A stretch of 64,000 nt of DNA, from positions 1 through 64,000 of the forward strand of contig DASWQH010000031.1 of assembly GCA_036403815.1 (NCBI GenBank). Direction: 5' to 3'. The stretch comes from JACVRN01 sp036403815. Its GTDB lineage: Bacteria > Acidobacteriota > Blastocatellia > Pyrinomonadales > Pyrinomonadaceae. Positions 41,004 through 49,302 of the stretch are shown in pieces. Every line of letters begins with the position of its first letter. The first letter of the stretch is position 1. The position numbers and the translations under genes were made by a program. A model generated the notes under the pieces. That model was not told the origin of the DNA and did no database searches. It saw only the letters and a list, made by a program, of their open reading frames with translations.

Positions 41004-41924
41004 TCATAAAAATTCCACGTCCTGCACGAGCCTGTAAATATCTTCCAACTCGCAACGGCCAGCGCCTCTGAGCGCATTGGCTGCTCCGGCTGCGACGGCA
41101 AGCCGCGCCAGCTCTTCTACTTCAAGACCGCGCATCAACCCGGCAGCAAGCCCGGCCAGCACCGCATCGCCTGAGCCGACGCTGTTTAGTGCTTCGATGC
41201 GCGGCGATTTTATCCTGTACATGACGCCCTCGAAATTGAGAACCGCTCCCGGCGCGCCGAGCGTAATCATAGCGTGGCGCGATCCCATCTCAATCAACTT
41301 GCGTGTTGCCCTCATCGCATCGTCGAAGTCGTTTATACCCAGACCTGACAGCTCGCCTGCTTCCGCGCCATTTATCTTAACAATGAAGGGCTGAGCGCTA
41401 AGGCTCGCGCGCAAGGGCTTGGATGAAGTGTCCAGCAGAACCGGCTTGCCCGCTTCGTTGGCCGTGGAAATGAGGCGAGCGTAAACATCCGTCGATAGCT
41501 TCGGCGGCAGGCTGCCTGTGATGACTACCAGGTCGTGGGATGAAAGAAGCTGCGCGTAATGTTCATGAAAGGAGCGCATCTCTTCTTCCGACACTTCCGC
41601 CCCCGCTTCGTTGATGACCGTTTGAGTGCGGGTCGCACCATCATTAAGGATGATGCAGGTACGGCTCTCATTTTGAACCGGCACGCAGGATAATGGAAGC
41701 TCTTCTCTTTGCAGCTCGCGCGCGATGAAGTCTCCCGCGCGGCCACCCAGAAAGCCCGCCAGCAGCGCTCGCTCGTTCAAAGCCTTAAGCACACGCGCGA
41801 CGTTAACGCCCTTGCCTCCGGCCAGCCGCTCCACATGATTGGTGCGATGAACCTCGCCCACCGTGAATCCGTCCAGATGAACAATCTCGTCAACGGCCAG
41901 ATTTAGATTGACTATAAGAATCAT
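41004..41924 (-). CDS. PfkB-family 1-phosphofructokinase/tagatose-6-phosphate kinase-like
   Basis: A sugar-phosphate kinase of about 306 residues. The start MILIVNLNLAVDEIVHLDG matches the LacC/FruK/PfkB branch; AGGKGVNVARVLKAL is the N-terminal sugar-binding signature and NSVGSGDAVLAGLAAGLM the C-terminal signature with the catalytic Asp. A longer frame (from 41990) lacks support. The product would be fructose 1,6-bisphosphate or a similar sugar bisphosphate. No PTS or transporter genes are nearby, so substrate choice is unclear. Confidence 0.85.
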   Translation of the reverse strand: MILIVNLNLAVDEIVHLDGFTVGEVHRTNHVERLAGGKGVNVARVLKALNERALLAGFLGGRAGDFIARELQREELPLSCVPVQNESRTCIILNDGATRTQTVINEAGAEVSEEEMRSFHEHYAQLLSSHDLVVITGSLPPKLSTDVYARLISTANEAGKPVLLDTSSKPLRASLSAQPFIVKINGAEAGELSGLGINDFDDAMRATRKLIEMGSRHAMITLGAPGAVLNFEGVMYRIKSPRIEALNSVGSGDAVLAGLAAGLMRGLEVEELARLAVAAGAANALRGAGRCELEDIYRLVQDVEFL

Positions 41925-41931
41925 AAGAGCA

Positions 41932-42005
41932 AGTGAGCAGTAAGCAGTGAGCAGTGGGCAGTAGAAACGAAAAAGCGTTCGACTGCTCACTGCTTACTGC
42001 TTACT
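41932..42005. repeat. hairpin with AGTGAGCAGTAAGC arms
   Basis: Arms at 41932-41955 and 41982-42005 match in 23 of 24 positions and are themselves made of seven- to eight-base tandem words (AGTGAGC, AGTAAGC). It separates the PfkB and Nudix genes, both on the minus strand. Confidence 0.75.
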
Positions 42006-42434
42006 TTATTTCATCGGTTCTAAAAACTCTCGCACGTAGAACTCTCTATCCTTCGGATGAGTGAGAAGGTCTGCGACTTTCGTCTTGTCCGCCCAGCGCG
42101 CTTCCGGATTTGCGGGGTCTATGGGATTCAAGGCATCCTCGTCCGTCTTGAAGATGAACATGTGTATGGTCTTCAGTTCGGAGCGATCTTCGCCGCCCGT
42201 TCCAGAAAGCTTGTAGCGCGCATAGCTCCCCAGTTCTTTGACCAACTCCAGATGCGTGATGCCAGTCTCTTCGTGAATCTCTCGGCGCGCTGCCGTGAGC
42301 GGGTCTTCGCCCGCTTCTATGTGGCCTTTGGGCAGCGACCATGAGGTGCCGTGCTGGCTGACGACCAGAATCTCGCCACGGCGATTAAGAACGATGCCCC
42401 CTGCGCTCGCTGTGCGTTTCATATTTTCTACCAT
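42006..42434 (-). CDS. Nudix hydrolase (MutT/Ap4A hydrolase-like)
   Basis: A 142-residue enzyme with a full Nudix box, GHIEAGEDPLTAARREIHEETGI. The sequence before it (GGIVLNRRGEILVVSQHGTSWSLPKG) and the later YKLSGTGGEDRSELKTIHMF resemble MutT-like and diadenosine-polyphosphate hydrolases. It is divergent from the gene at 42518, with about 80 bp shared for both promoters. A housekeeping nucleotide-sanitising role is the likely one. Confidence 0.88.
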   Translation of the reverse strand: MVENMKRTASAGGIVLNRRGEILVVSQHGTSWSLPKGHIEAGEDPLTAARREIHEETGITHLELVKELGSYARYKLSGTGGEDRSELKTIHMFIFKTDEDALNPIDPANPEARWADKTKVADLLTHPKDREFYVREFLEPMK

Positions 42435-42517
42435 GTGCGCGTAAGCTTAAGGACAAAGGTGCATCTCCTTTAGGCTATGTGTCAATCGCTGAGGAGATTC
42501 AAGGGGCTGGGGGAAGA

Positions 42518-42889
42518 ATGGCTAAACAGAGATTATTTGTGCTGGCGATGTATGCTATGAAACTTGACCCGGCGCGTGTTCGCTTCACGCCGCAGGAGGA
42601 CGGCACGGTTCACTGGGAATTGAAGGAGTTGTTGGACGAGCAGGCGGGTGTATTCCCATCGGTCTCGCTCTGGGCTGTGGCTGCCGTTGCGCAGTCAGCA
42701 GAGGAAGCGAAAGAGATGGGGATGCAAAGGCTTCTGGACGAGTGCCCCTGGCAGGAAGGCTGGGTCAATCATCACGTCACGATTAACAAAGTCCCGCGCA
42801 AGATTGTCTTGAAGGCTGCACAGTCACAGGAAGAAGATGAAACGCCGGGCGCAGAGACGGACGAGGACGATTCTGACGTAATCATGTGA
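42518..42889 (+). CDS. hypothetical protein
   Basis: A protein of about 123 residues if it starts at ATG 42518 (136 if at the upstream GTG 42479). The N-terminal 80 residues look like a compact alpha/beta domain (RLFVLAMYAMKLDPARVRFT, HWELKELLDEQ, AVAAVAQSAEEAKEMGMQRL); the tail is strongly acidic (EEDETPGAETDEDDSD). No family recognised. Confidence 0.5.
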   Translation: MAKQRLFVLAMYAMKLDPARVRFTPQEDGTVHWELKELLDEQAGVFPSVSLWAVAAVAQSAEEAKEMGMQRLLDECPWQEGWVNHHVTINKVPRKIVLKAAQSQEEDETPGAETDEDDSDVIM

Positions 42890-42902
42890 GAGAAGCTTTT
42901 AA

Positions 42903-43134
42903 GAAGCTGCTTGAAAAAGTCCCGTTAGGGACGATTGATAATAGCCCAGTGATTTATCACTGGGAAAGATAGCGTGAAAAGATAATTGAGTCCCGTAGGG
43001 ACGATTGAAAAGAAGTGATTCCCTTTTCTTCAGTCGTCCCTACGGGACTCTACTTTCTTGTCTCGCTCTCTTACCCGGCCATAAATGGCTGGGCTGTTAT
43101 CAATCGTCCCTACGGGACTCTTCAAAAGGCTTTC
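42903..43134. repeat. palindromic element, family A (copy 5)
   Basis: Starts GAAGCTGCTTGAAAAA and ends near a decayed TTCAAAAGGCTTTC. It has the standard four hairpins with GTCCCGTTAGGGAC and CCCAGTGAT...CTGGG, and the central inverted pair of GAGTCCCGTAGGGACGA. It fills the gap before the PfpI gene. Confidence 0.78.
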
Positions 43135-43233
43135 AGCAAATAGAGTTCACTCGCGCGCGACGAAATTGAAAAGATTAGGGGCTAAGAGTAAAGGGCATAA
43201 GAAACGCAATCATTATAATGAAGGAGAATTCGT

Positions 43234-43812
43234 ATGGCAGAGAAATTGGACGGATTGAAGGTGGCTATCCTTGTGACGGATGGCTTTGAGCAGGTGGAAT
43301 TGACCGAGCCTAAGAAGGCGCTTGAAGAGGCAGGGGCGTTGACGCAGATTGTTTCGCCTCAGAAGGGAAGGGTCGAGGGCTGGAACCATTTTGATGCGGG
43401 CGATATGTTCACGGTGGACGTTTCCTTGGACGAGGCCGATGCAGGCAGCTATGACGCGCTTCTATTGCCCGGCGGCGTCGCCAACCCGGATCAACTGCGC
43501 ATGAATCCGAAGGCGGTCGAGTTCGTCAAAGCCTTCTTCGATGCAGGCAAGCCCATCGCGGCCATCTGCCACGGGCCTTGGACGCTGATTGAAGCTGGCG
43601 CGGTCGAAGGACGCACAGTCACGTCTTGGCCTTCTTTGAAAACGGACTTGAAAAACGCCGGGGCGAAGTGGGTTGACGAAGAGGTCGTCGCGGACAACGG
43701 CCTTGTCACAAGCCGCAAGCCGCAGGACATTCCGGCCTTCAATCAAAAGATGATAGAGGAGTTTGCGGAAGGCAAGCACACTCAGCAGAAGTCTGCTTCC
43801 GGCGGTAAGTAA
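43234..43812 (+). CDS. DJ-1/PfpI-family protein (protein deglycase/glyoxalase type)
   Basis: A 192-residue protein of the PfpI subgroup. The Glu near position 24 lies in FEQVELTEPKKALEEAG, and the Cys-His nucleophile elbow is AAICHGPWTLIEA. These proteins act as stress-related deglycases, glyoxalases or peptidases; which activity applies here is open. AAGGAG precedes the ATG at a good distance. The DUF1440-like membrane gene follows 24 bp later and is probably in the same transcript. Confidence 0.9.
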   Translation: MAEKLDGLKVAILVTDGFEQVELTEPKKALEEAGALTQIVSPQKGRVEGWNHFDAGDMFTVDVSLDEADAGSYDALLLPGGVANPDQLRMNPKAVEFVKAFFDAGKPIAAICHGPWTLIEAGAVEGRTVTSWPSLKTDLKNAGAKWVDEEVVADNGLVTSRKPQDIPAFNQKMIEEFAEGKHTQQKSASGGK

Positions 43813-43836
43813 TGTAAATTAATCGCGGGTGAGGAA

Positions 43837-44304
43837 ATGATGAATAAGCTTTTGGTTGGAGCAGTGGCGGGACTAGGGGCAACCGTGCCTATGACTGTGG
43901 CGATGGAGCTAATGCACCGGAATCTGCCGGAAGAGGAGCAGTATCCCCTGCCGCCGCGAATCATCACGATGAAGGCCGCCGAAGCGGCTGACGCTAAAAA
44001 GGAGATGGATGAGCCGGAGCGCACAGCGGCCACGCTGGTCTCGCACTTCGCGTATGGAGCAGCAGTCGGCGCTCTGTATGCTCCGCTCAAGCAAAAGATA
44101 CCGCTCCCTCCAATCCTTGCAGGCTCGTGCTATGGCCTTGCCGTGTGGGCTGGAAGCTATCTCGGATTGCTGCCTGCGCTCGGCGTGCTAAAGCCTGCGA
44201 CCGAACATCCAGTGCGGCGCACCGCTTTGATGATAGCCGCGCATCTGGTCTGGGGGGCTGCGCTCGGCGCGGCCACTCCGCTCATCGAAGAAGAAGACGC
44301 TTAA
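43837..44304 (+). CDS. hypothetical membrane protein
   Basis: A 155-residue protein with about four membrane helices: LLVGAVAGLGATVPMTVAME at the start, FAYGAAVGALYAPL, LAGSCYGLAVWAGSYLGLL and MIAAHLVWGAALGAATPL. The overall pattern resembles DUF1440/YagU-like inner-membrane proteins. It follows the PfpI gene by 24 bp and precedes the DUF5996 gene by 71 bp, all in the same direction. Function unknown. Confidence 0.7.
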   Translation: MMNKLLVGAVAGLGATVPMTVAMELMHRNLPEEEQYPLPPRIITMKAAEAADAKKEMDEPERTAATLVSHFAYGAAVGALYAPLKQKIPLPPILAGSCYGLAVWAGSYLGLLPALGVLKPATEHPVRRTALMIAAHLVWGAALGAATPLIEEEDA

Positions 44305-44375
44305 CGCGCCGCTTCGTGTAGAATCAAACGCCACAACCCTCGCATTTATCCTTCAAACAAAAACAGGAGTTCGTA

Positions 44376-45299
44376 ATGGCTGATGCTAATGCTCAAAGCA
44401 GTCCCGATAAATCCGAAGTGTGGCCGAGCCTTCCGCTCGAAGAATGGAAGGACACCTACGCGACGCTTCACATGTGGACGCAGGTGGTCGGCAAGATTCG
44501 GCTGGCGCAAACGCCGCTCGTGAATCACTGGTGGAATGTTCCCCTTTATGTGACCGCTCGCGGGCTGACGACCTCCGCTATGCCTTACTTGGAGCGCACG
44601 TTCGAGATTGACTTCGACTTCATAGACCACAATCTGAATATCAAGACCAGCGACGGCGCGCATCAGGAGATTCCGCTTGAGCCGCGCTCGGTCGCAAGCT
44701 TTTATCATGAAGTCATGCGCCGCTTAGGCGAGCTGGATATTGACGTGAAGATTTGGACGACGCCGGTCGAGATACCTGACCCCGTTCCGTTCGAGAAGGA
44801 CGAAGCCCACGCTTCCTATGATGCAGAATATGCCAATCGTTTCTGGCGCATTCTCTTGCAGACGGAGAAGGTTTTTGAAGAGTTCCGCTCGCGCTTTACA
44901 GGCAAGTGCAGCCCAGTGCATTTCTTCTGGGGAAGCTTTGATTTCGCTGTGACGCGCTTCTCCGGTCGCCCCGCTCCAGAGCGCCCCGGCGCAGACCTTA
45001 TCACCAGAGAAGCCTACTCGCACGAAGTCATCAGTCACGGCTTCTGGCCTGGCAGCGGCCCAATCACTGCGCCCGCGTTCTACTCTTACACAGCACCGGA
45101 GCCTGCTCATTTGTCCGAAGAAAAGATTCGCCCGGAGAAGGCTTTCTATCATCCAGAGGCGAAAGAGTTCCTGCTTTACTACGACGACGTGCGGCAATCT
45201 GCTTCGCCCGAAAACGCGCTCATGGAGTTTCTGCAAAGCACCTATGAGGCAGGGGCACGTCTAGCCCACTGGGATCGCGCCGCGCTTGAGCGAGCTTAA
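44376..45299 (+). CDS. DUF5996 family protein
   Basis: A 307-residue soluble protein. The start WPSLPLEEWKDTYATLHMW, then VGKIRLAQTPLVNHWWNVPL and FIDHNLNIKTSDG, is characteristic of the DUF5996 family. A conserved core WRILLQTEKVFEEFRSRF, SPVHFFWGSFDFAVTRFSGR follows, rich in aromatic residues and suggesting a ligand pocket, but no catalytic residues are known to me. No signal peptide. It precedes the CvpA-CAP gene by 17 bp. Confidence 0.8.
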   Translation: MADANAQSSPDKSEVWPSLPLEEWKDTYATLHMWTQVVGKIRLAQTPLVNHWWNVPLYVTARGLTTSAMPYLERTFEIDFDFIDHNLNIKTSDGAHQEIPLEPRSVASFYHEVMRRLGELDIDVKIWTTPVEIPDPVPFEKDEAHASYDAEYANRFWRILLQTEKVFEEFRSRFTGKCSPVHFFWGSFDFAVTRFSGRPAPERPGADLITREAYSHEVISHGFWPGSGPITAPAFYSYTAPEPAHLSEEKIRPEKAFYHPEAKEFLLYYDDVRQSASPENALMEFLQSTYEAGARLAHWDRAALERA

Positions 45300-45316
45300 A
45301 AGCAAGGTGAGAGCGG

Positions 45317-46273
45317 TTGAATCTTATTGACCTGCTATTGATTCTGGTCGTGCTGTCGAGCATGTGGCTTGGATGGCATCGCGGTTTCACCCTCGGCCTG
45401 CTCGATCTGGTGCGATGGATTGGAAGCCTGCTCCTCGGCCTGCGCTTTTACCAGCCGGTGGCCGGATGGTTAAGCTCTGCCTTCAACTGGACTGATCCGT
45501 GGGCTTTGCCTATAGCCTTTCTATTGACGGCGGCGGTGGCAGGCGTCCTTATACATCTTCTGGGCTACGCGCTTTTAAGAAGACTGCCGCGCGGGACTCA
45601 TCATCGTCGCCTGAATCGCATCCTCGGTCTCATACCGGGCTTCATTAACGGCATCATCTTCGCGGCTATCTTAGCACCGCTGATTTTATCCATGCCGTTG
45701 CCGGAGGGCTTGAGCACGCCTGCGCGCGAAAGCGTGGTTGCCAATCGTCTGGCCTCCGTCACCGAAAGACTTGAGACGGCGCTCAGGCCAATCTTTGACG
45801 AAGCAATTCGACAGACGCTCACGGTGCGCACCATACGCCCCGGCTCGGACGAGACGGTCGAGCTTCCCTTCAAGGTTACAAACCCCAAGCCCCGTCCTGA
45901 TCTGGAAGCAGAGATGCTGTTGATGGTCAACCGCGAGCGGGTGGCCGCAGGACTCAAGCCGCTTGAGGCAGACCCGGAAATGTTGCCAGTGGCGCGTGCT
46001 CATTCCGTGGACATGTTCGAGCGCGGCTACTTCTCGCACTATACACCGGAAGGCCGAGACCCCTTCGGACGCATGAGCGCAGCGGGCGTCTCCTTTACAA
46101 TCGCGGGCGAAAATCTTGCGCTTGCGCCCACTCTGACGATGGCGCACACAGGATTGATGAACTCGCCCGGACATCGCGCCAACATCCTGCGCCCGCAGTT
46201 CGGACGCGTCGGCATAGGCATCATGGACGGAGGCATTCGCGGCCTGATGATAACGCAGAACTTTCGCAACTGA
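45317..46273 (+). CDS. CvpA-like membrane protein fused to a CAP/SCP domain
   Basis: A 318-residue protein. Residues 1-165 contain four membrane helices matching CvpA (LLLILVVLSSMWLGWHRGFT, SLLLGLRFYQPV, AFLLTAAVAGVLIHLLGYAL, GLIPGFINGIIFAAILAPLI). Residues 195-318 are a secreted CAP domain with MLLMVNRERVAAGLKPLEAD, HSVDMFERGYFSH, GENLALAPT and MNSPGHRANIL, all typical of bacterial YkwD-like proteins. The TTG start lies 17 bp after the DUF5996 stop. The fusion places a CAP domain on the periplasmic side of a CvpA anchor. Confidence 0.85.
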   Translation: MNLIDLLLILVVLSSMWLGWHRGFTLGLLDLVRWIGSLLLGLRFYQPVAGWLSSAFNWTDPWALPIAFLLTAAVAGVLIHLLGYALLRRLPRGTHHRRLNRILGLIPGFINGIIFAAILAPLILSMPLPEGLSTPARESVVANRLASVTERLETALRPIFDEAIRQTLTVRTIRPGSDETVELPFKVTNPKPRPDLEAEMLLMVNRERVAAGLKPLEADPEMLPVARAHSVDMFERGYFSHYTPEGRDPFGRMSAAGVSFTIAGENLALAPTLTMAHTGLMNSPGHRANILRPQFGRVGIGIMDGGIRGLMITQNFRN

Positions 46274-46300
46274 TACCAGGTTACAGTCAAAAGAGAGGAT

Positions 46301-46384
46301 AAAGAGAAACCACGAACTCACACTAAATGGCACGAAAAGAGATTGTTCTTCGTGCAGGTTCGTGTGATTTAGTGGTTTCTCTTT
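46301..46384. terminator. long hairpin after the CvpA-CAP gene
   Basis: AAAGAGAAACCAC (46301-46313) pairs perfectly with GTGGTTTCTCTTT (46372-46384), and inner CACACTAAAT/ATTTAGTG and CACGAA/TTCGTG extend the stem. It lies 28 bp after the stop codon. Confidence 0.65.
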
Positions 46385-46549
46385 TCTACTGCTTTGATTG
46401 CAGTCCGGCATAACCTCATCAAGCAAAATCAGCGAAAGCGGCTGAAGCGTGCTCAGGCATGCTTCAACAGTTATTTTGGGCAACAGGCCGGGAGGGCATC
46501 GCATCAAAGAAACGGTAAGGTAAGCTCTCTCATGAGACAAGAAAATCAG

Positions 46550-46582
46550 AGGCGCGTTAGATTCGGTTCTAACGCCTTTTTT
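46550..46582 (+). terminator. rho-independent terminator
   Basis: AGGCG and GTTAGA pair with TCTAAC and GCCT, with one two-base bulge, and TTTTTT follows directly. It lies in the 350-bp gap before the small gene at 46623. A GAAGC/GCTTC hairpin sits upstream in the same gap, so the terminator could also end a short RNA. Confidence 0.65.
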
Positions 46583-46622
46583 GTCTGACTGAAGAGACGC
46601 TGGAGAAATCGGGATAAGGGCA

Positions 46623-46844
46623 ATGGCTGAAGAGAAGATCTTAATACCGGCTTATAAAAGAGCCGGTAGTTGCACGCGTTGCAGCGCAGATGTTTATGCG
46701 CCTAATCTCAAAGAGAGCGGGGGCTGGCCTTCTATGTCTGCCTGCACTTGCGAGCATGGGCCGCAGATGCCGCGCGAAGCGAAGATGAAAGATTTAAGGC
46801 AGAGCAGGGAAGCGAAGCTTGAAGAACACGCGCAGGCAGCATAA
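46623..46844 (+). CDS. small Cys-rich hypothetical protein
   Basis: A 73-residue protein with CTRCSADVY near residue 18 and CTCEHG near 42, a Cys pattern that could bind one metal ion. The C-terminal third is a charged helix (AKMKDLRQSREAKLEEHAQA). AAGGG lies before the start. The next small gene follows after 14 bp and is probably cotranscribed. No family recognised. Confidence 0.5.
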   Translation: MAEEKILIPAYKRAGSCTRCSADVYAPNLKESGGWPSMSACTCEHGPQMPREAKMKDLRQSREAKLEEHAQAA

Positions 46845-46858
46845 AGGGGGCGTTAAAA

Positions 46859-47077
46859 ATGAAAGATCAGAGAAAAGTTAAGAAGGAACGTACGGTCACC
46901 AAGGAGAAGAGTGCAGTCGGCTTTGAAGCCAATCCGTTTTATGAGCGGTTGCTTGAGCTGAGAGAGCAGAAGCCCGCGGCCTACAATATCATGAGCGCGG
47001 CGACGCGACTTGCAGTAGAAGCATACGTGAAGGCGAAGGATTCAGCTTCAGGACATGTCGCGGCAAAGGCTGCCTGA
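46859..47077 (+). CDS. small hypothetical protein
   Basis: A 72-residue basic protein beginning MKDQRKVKKERTVTKEK, then a likely helical segment (NPFYERLLELREQKPAAYNI, SAATRLAVEAYVKAKD). A GGGGG-containing purine stretch precedes the ATG. It follows the Cys-rich small gene by 14 bp. Function unknown. Confidence 0.5.
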   Translation: MKDQRKVKKERTVTKEKSAVGFEANPFYERLLELREQKPAAYNIMSAATRLAVEAYVKAKDSASGHVAAKAA

Positions 47078-47108
47078 TTCCGGCAATTCCCCGCGCGTCT
47101 CTATTTCT

Positions 47109-47321
47109 TGTTGGAAAAGTCCCGTAGGGACGATTGATAATAGCCCAGCCATTTATGGCTGGGTAAGAATAACGAGAAAAAAGTTGAGTCCCGTAGGGAC
47201 GACTGAAATCTTTCCAGATTTATTCAGCCGTCCCTACGGGACTCAACTTTTTTCCATGACTTATTCCCAGTGCTGAAGCACTGGGCTATTGCCAGCCGTC
47301 CCTACGGGACTTCTCTAACAG
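47109..47321. repeat. palindromic element, family A (copy 6)
   Basis: GTCCCGTAGGGAC and its complement at the ends, CCCAGCCATTTATGGCTGGG, the central GAGTCCCGTAGGGACG inverted pair and CCCAGTGCTGAAGCACTGGG. The terminal repeat is reduced to TTGGAAAA and TTCTCTAACAGC. It lies between the two small genes and the convergent MsrB gene. Confidence 0.75.
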
Positions 47322-47368
47322 CATAAAGAATAGGTTCAGTTGAGCAGGGAAGCTAAAGAGTTTCAGCC

Positions 47369-47890
47369 TCACTGCTTTTTGGTAAACTTCATAGCTACGC
47401 CGTTCATGCAGTAGCGCCGGCCGGTTGGTTCCGGGCCGTCGTCGAATACGTGCCCCAGGTGAGCATCGCAGCGCGCACACAAAACTTCCGTGCGTGTTTC
47501 GGACAAACTGCTATCAACCTTTTCGCTCACGTTCTCTTTGGCAATCGGTGCCCAGAAGCTAGGCCAGCCCGTGCCGGAATCGAACTTCTGTTTAGAGCTG
47601 AACAGGGACAGGTCGCAGCTAACGCACGCGAAGATTCCTTTATCGTGAACCTTATTTAGAGGGCTGGAATAGGGCGCTTCCGTCCCCTGTTGCCTTGTCA
47701 CGTAATACTGTTCCGGCGTCAGAATCTTCTTCCATTCCTCATCCGTCTTAATCACTTTGGGAAAAGGTGAATCCACATTTTTTGTGGCGGCTTTAACCGT
47801 CTGCGCTTCAGCCTGCTTAAATGGAAAGGCAGCCAGACACGCGCCCGCGCCCGCCGCTATAGTGTATGAGAGAAATAAACGTCTATTCAT
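47369..47890 (-). CDS. msrB: peptide-methionine (R)-S-oxide reductase (exported)
   Basis: An enzyme of about 173 residues reducing methionine-R-sulfoxide in proteins. The N-terminus MNRRLFLSYTIAAGAGACLA carries a Tat-like twin Arg and hydrophobic stretch, so it should act in the periplasm. The MsrB core shows EQYYVTRQQGTEAPYSSPL, the zinc site CVSCD and CARCDAHLGHV, GTGWPSF, and RRYCMNG with the catalytic Cys. A longer frame extends to 47980, but ATG 47890 has AGGAA upstream. The fasciclin gene lies directly upstream on the same strand. Confidence 0.93.
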   Translation of the reverse strand: MNRRLFLSYTIAAGAGACLAAFPFKQAEAQTVKAATKNVDSPFPKVIKTDEEWKKILTPEQYYVTRQQGTEAPYSSPLNKVHDKGIFACVSCDLSLFSSKQKFDSGTGWPSFWAPIAKENVSEKVDSSLSETRTEVLCARCDAHLGHVFDDGPEPTGRRYCMNGVAMKFTKKQ

Positions 47891-47983
47891 CACAAGATTT
47901 CCTAAGCTGATACTTTGGGGGCTGGAAAGAGGCGCTTCTCTACAAAGCTCTAAAGCTGGAAGCGCCTCTTCGCGCGCCACGCG

Positions 47984-48544
47984 TTAGTTGGGCAACAACA
48001 CTGTGTCAACCACATGTATGACACCGTTCGATTGATACACGTCGGCGGTGGTCACATTGGACGAGCCGCCCTTCTCGTCTGTCAGAGTAATACCATTCAT
48101 GCCGTTCATGCGAGCCGTCAGCGTGTCGCCGCTCACGGTCGTCAGAGTAGCAGAGCCTCCGCCCTTCTTAATAAGCTGCATCAGCTTTTTAGAGTCGTAA
48201 CGACCTGCCACGACATGATAGGTGAGAACCTTCGTCAGCATGGCTTTGTTCTCAGGCTTGAGCAGCATATCGACCGTGCCCGCCGGAAGCTTATCAAAAG
48301 CCGCGTTGGTTGGAGCAAATACTGTGAAAGGCCCCTTGCCTTTCAATGTCGGAACCAGCCCGGCAGCTTTCACTGCCGCGACCAGCGTGGTGTGATCTGC
48401 GGAGTTGACCGCATTGTCAACTATATCCTTGGCACGATACATCGGCGCTCCGCCGACCATCGGATTCTCCTGCGCGAAAGCCGTCGATGTAGCAAAGGCC
48501 ATAGGCGCAAGAGCAAGCAGTAGCGATACAAAAAACTTTTTCAC
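47984..48544 (-). CDS. secreted fasciclin (FAS1) domain protein
   Basis: About 186 residues: signal peptide (VSLLLALAPMAFATSTAFAQ) then one FAS1 domain with TLVAAVKAAGLVPTLKGKGP, FTVFAPTNAAFDKLPAGTV, LTYHVVAGRY and IHVVDTVLLP. FAS1 domains take part in adhesion. GTG at 48544 is preferred because GGAGG lies four to eight bases before it; an upstream ATG at 48562 is the alternative. It is followed by the exported msrB, hinting at a shared envelope role. Confidence 0.9.
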   Translation of the reverse strand: MKKFFVSLLLALAPMAFATSTAFAQENPMVGGAPMYRAKDIVDNAVNSADHTTLVAAVKAAGLVPTLKGKGPFTVFAPTNAAFDKLPAGTVDMLLKPENKAMLTKVLTYHVVAGRYDSKKLMQLIKKGGGSATLTTVSGDTLTARMNGMNGITLTDEKGGSSNVTTADVYQSNGVIHVVDTVLLPN

Positions 48545-48795
48545 GTTTCCTCCCTTATCCATCTCAAGTCAAAATTTTGTGGCGCGCTCTGGGGACTATA
48601 CGGAAGCCGTGGGAGAGGCGGATTGCGCGAGCTTGAATAAATTTGAGAAGGCCGAGAGGAGAGCGGTTTATTTGACAGGTGAAAAGAGGCACCGCGATCT
48701 TTTGCTGTGCCTCTCACTGGTCTCGCGCGGGCTGAGCCATCAGCGTAGTGGCCTGAGACCGTAAGCTACGCCTGACACGTCTAGCGCGGTCGGTG

Positions 48796-49254
48796 CTAGT
48801 CCGTCGTCTCGGCCAGATTGGACTTGTACTTGGTATTCATCTTACGGTCGTTCATCTCTATGTAAATCCAGCTTGGAGGAATGACATTTCTTTCCATCGC
48901 AAACCATAATGTGCCAAGCCCATCGTGATTTGCGAGCGCGCAGAATCCATAGACACGCTTCCCGCTCTGGTCGTAGACATCAACCCAGGTGCGCGCTGAT
49001 TTCGCATTATTCCCGCAGGGCGGCAACTCCGGCGAGGCTGCGAAAAGCTCGTTCGGATACGCATCCCGGTTAAAAACCGCGTACTTGTAACGCGTCCATT
49101 GCTTACCATTGGCCTCATAGGGTTCCTGTCCCATGAAGACGAGCACAGGGTTAGGCAACGGAGGAGGTGCAGTCGAAACGCTGTCGGTTGCCAGGGGCAT
49201 CAGAATCAGGCAGGCCAGAAGCACTATGAGCTTTTTTCCGAAACTTAATCTCAT
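48796..49254 (-). CDS. secreted hypothetical protein
   Basis: About 152 residues with a signal peptide (KKLIVLLACLILMPLATDSVS). AAGGAA lies before ATG 49254, which I prefer to an upstream frame start at 49302. The mature part is beta-rich with Trp and Tyr (WTRYKYAVFNRDAYPNELFA, ARTWVDVYDQSGKRVYGFC, LWFAMERNVIPPSWIYIEM) and has three Cys, two of which could form a disulfide. No family recognised. Confidence 0.6.
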   Translation of the reverse strand: MRLSFGKKLIVLLACLILMPLATDSVSTAPPPLPNPVLVFMGQEPYEANGKQWTRYKYAVFNRDAYPNELFAASPELPPCGNNAKSARTWVDVYDQSGKRVYGFCALANHDGLGTLWFAMERNVIPPSWIYIEMNDRKMNTKYKSNLAETTD

Positions 49255-49302
49255 GATTGTTCCTTTCCTATGGAAGAATGAAGGAGCACAGCCTGTGACC
49301 AA

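Noticed and set aside
45686..46540. 284-codon minus-strand frame opposite the CvpA-CAP gene
   Set aside because: Antisense to a gene with clear domains, and the translation matches no family.
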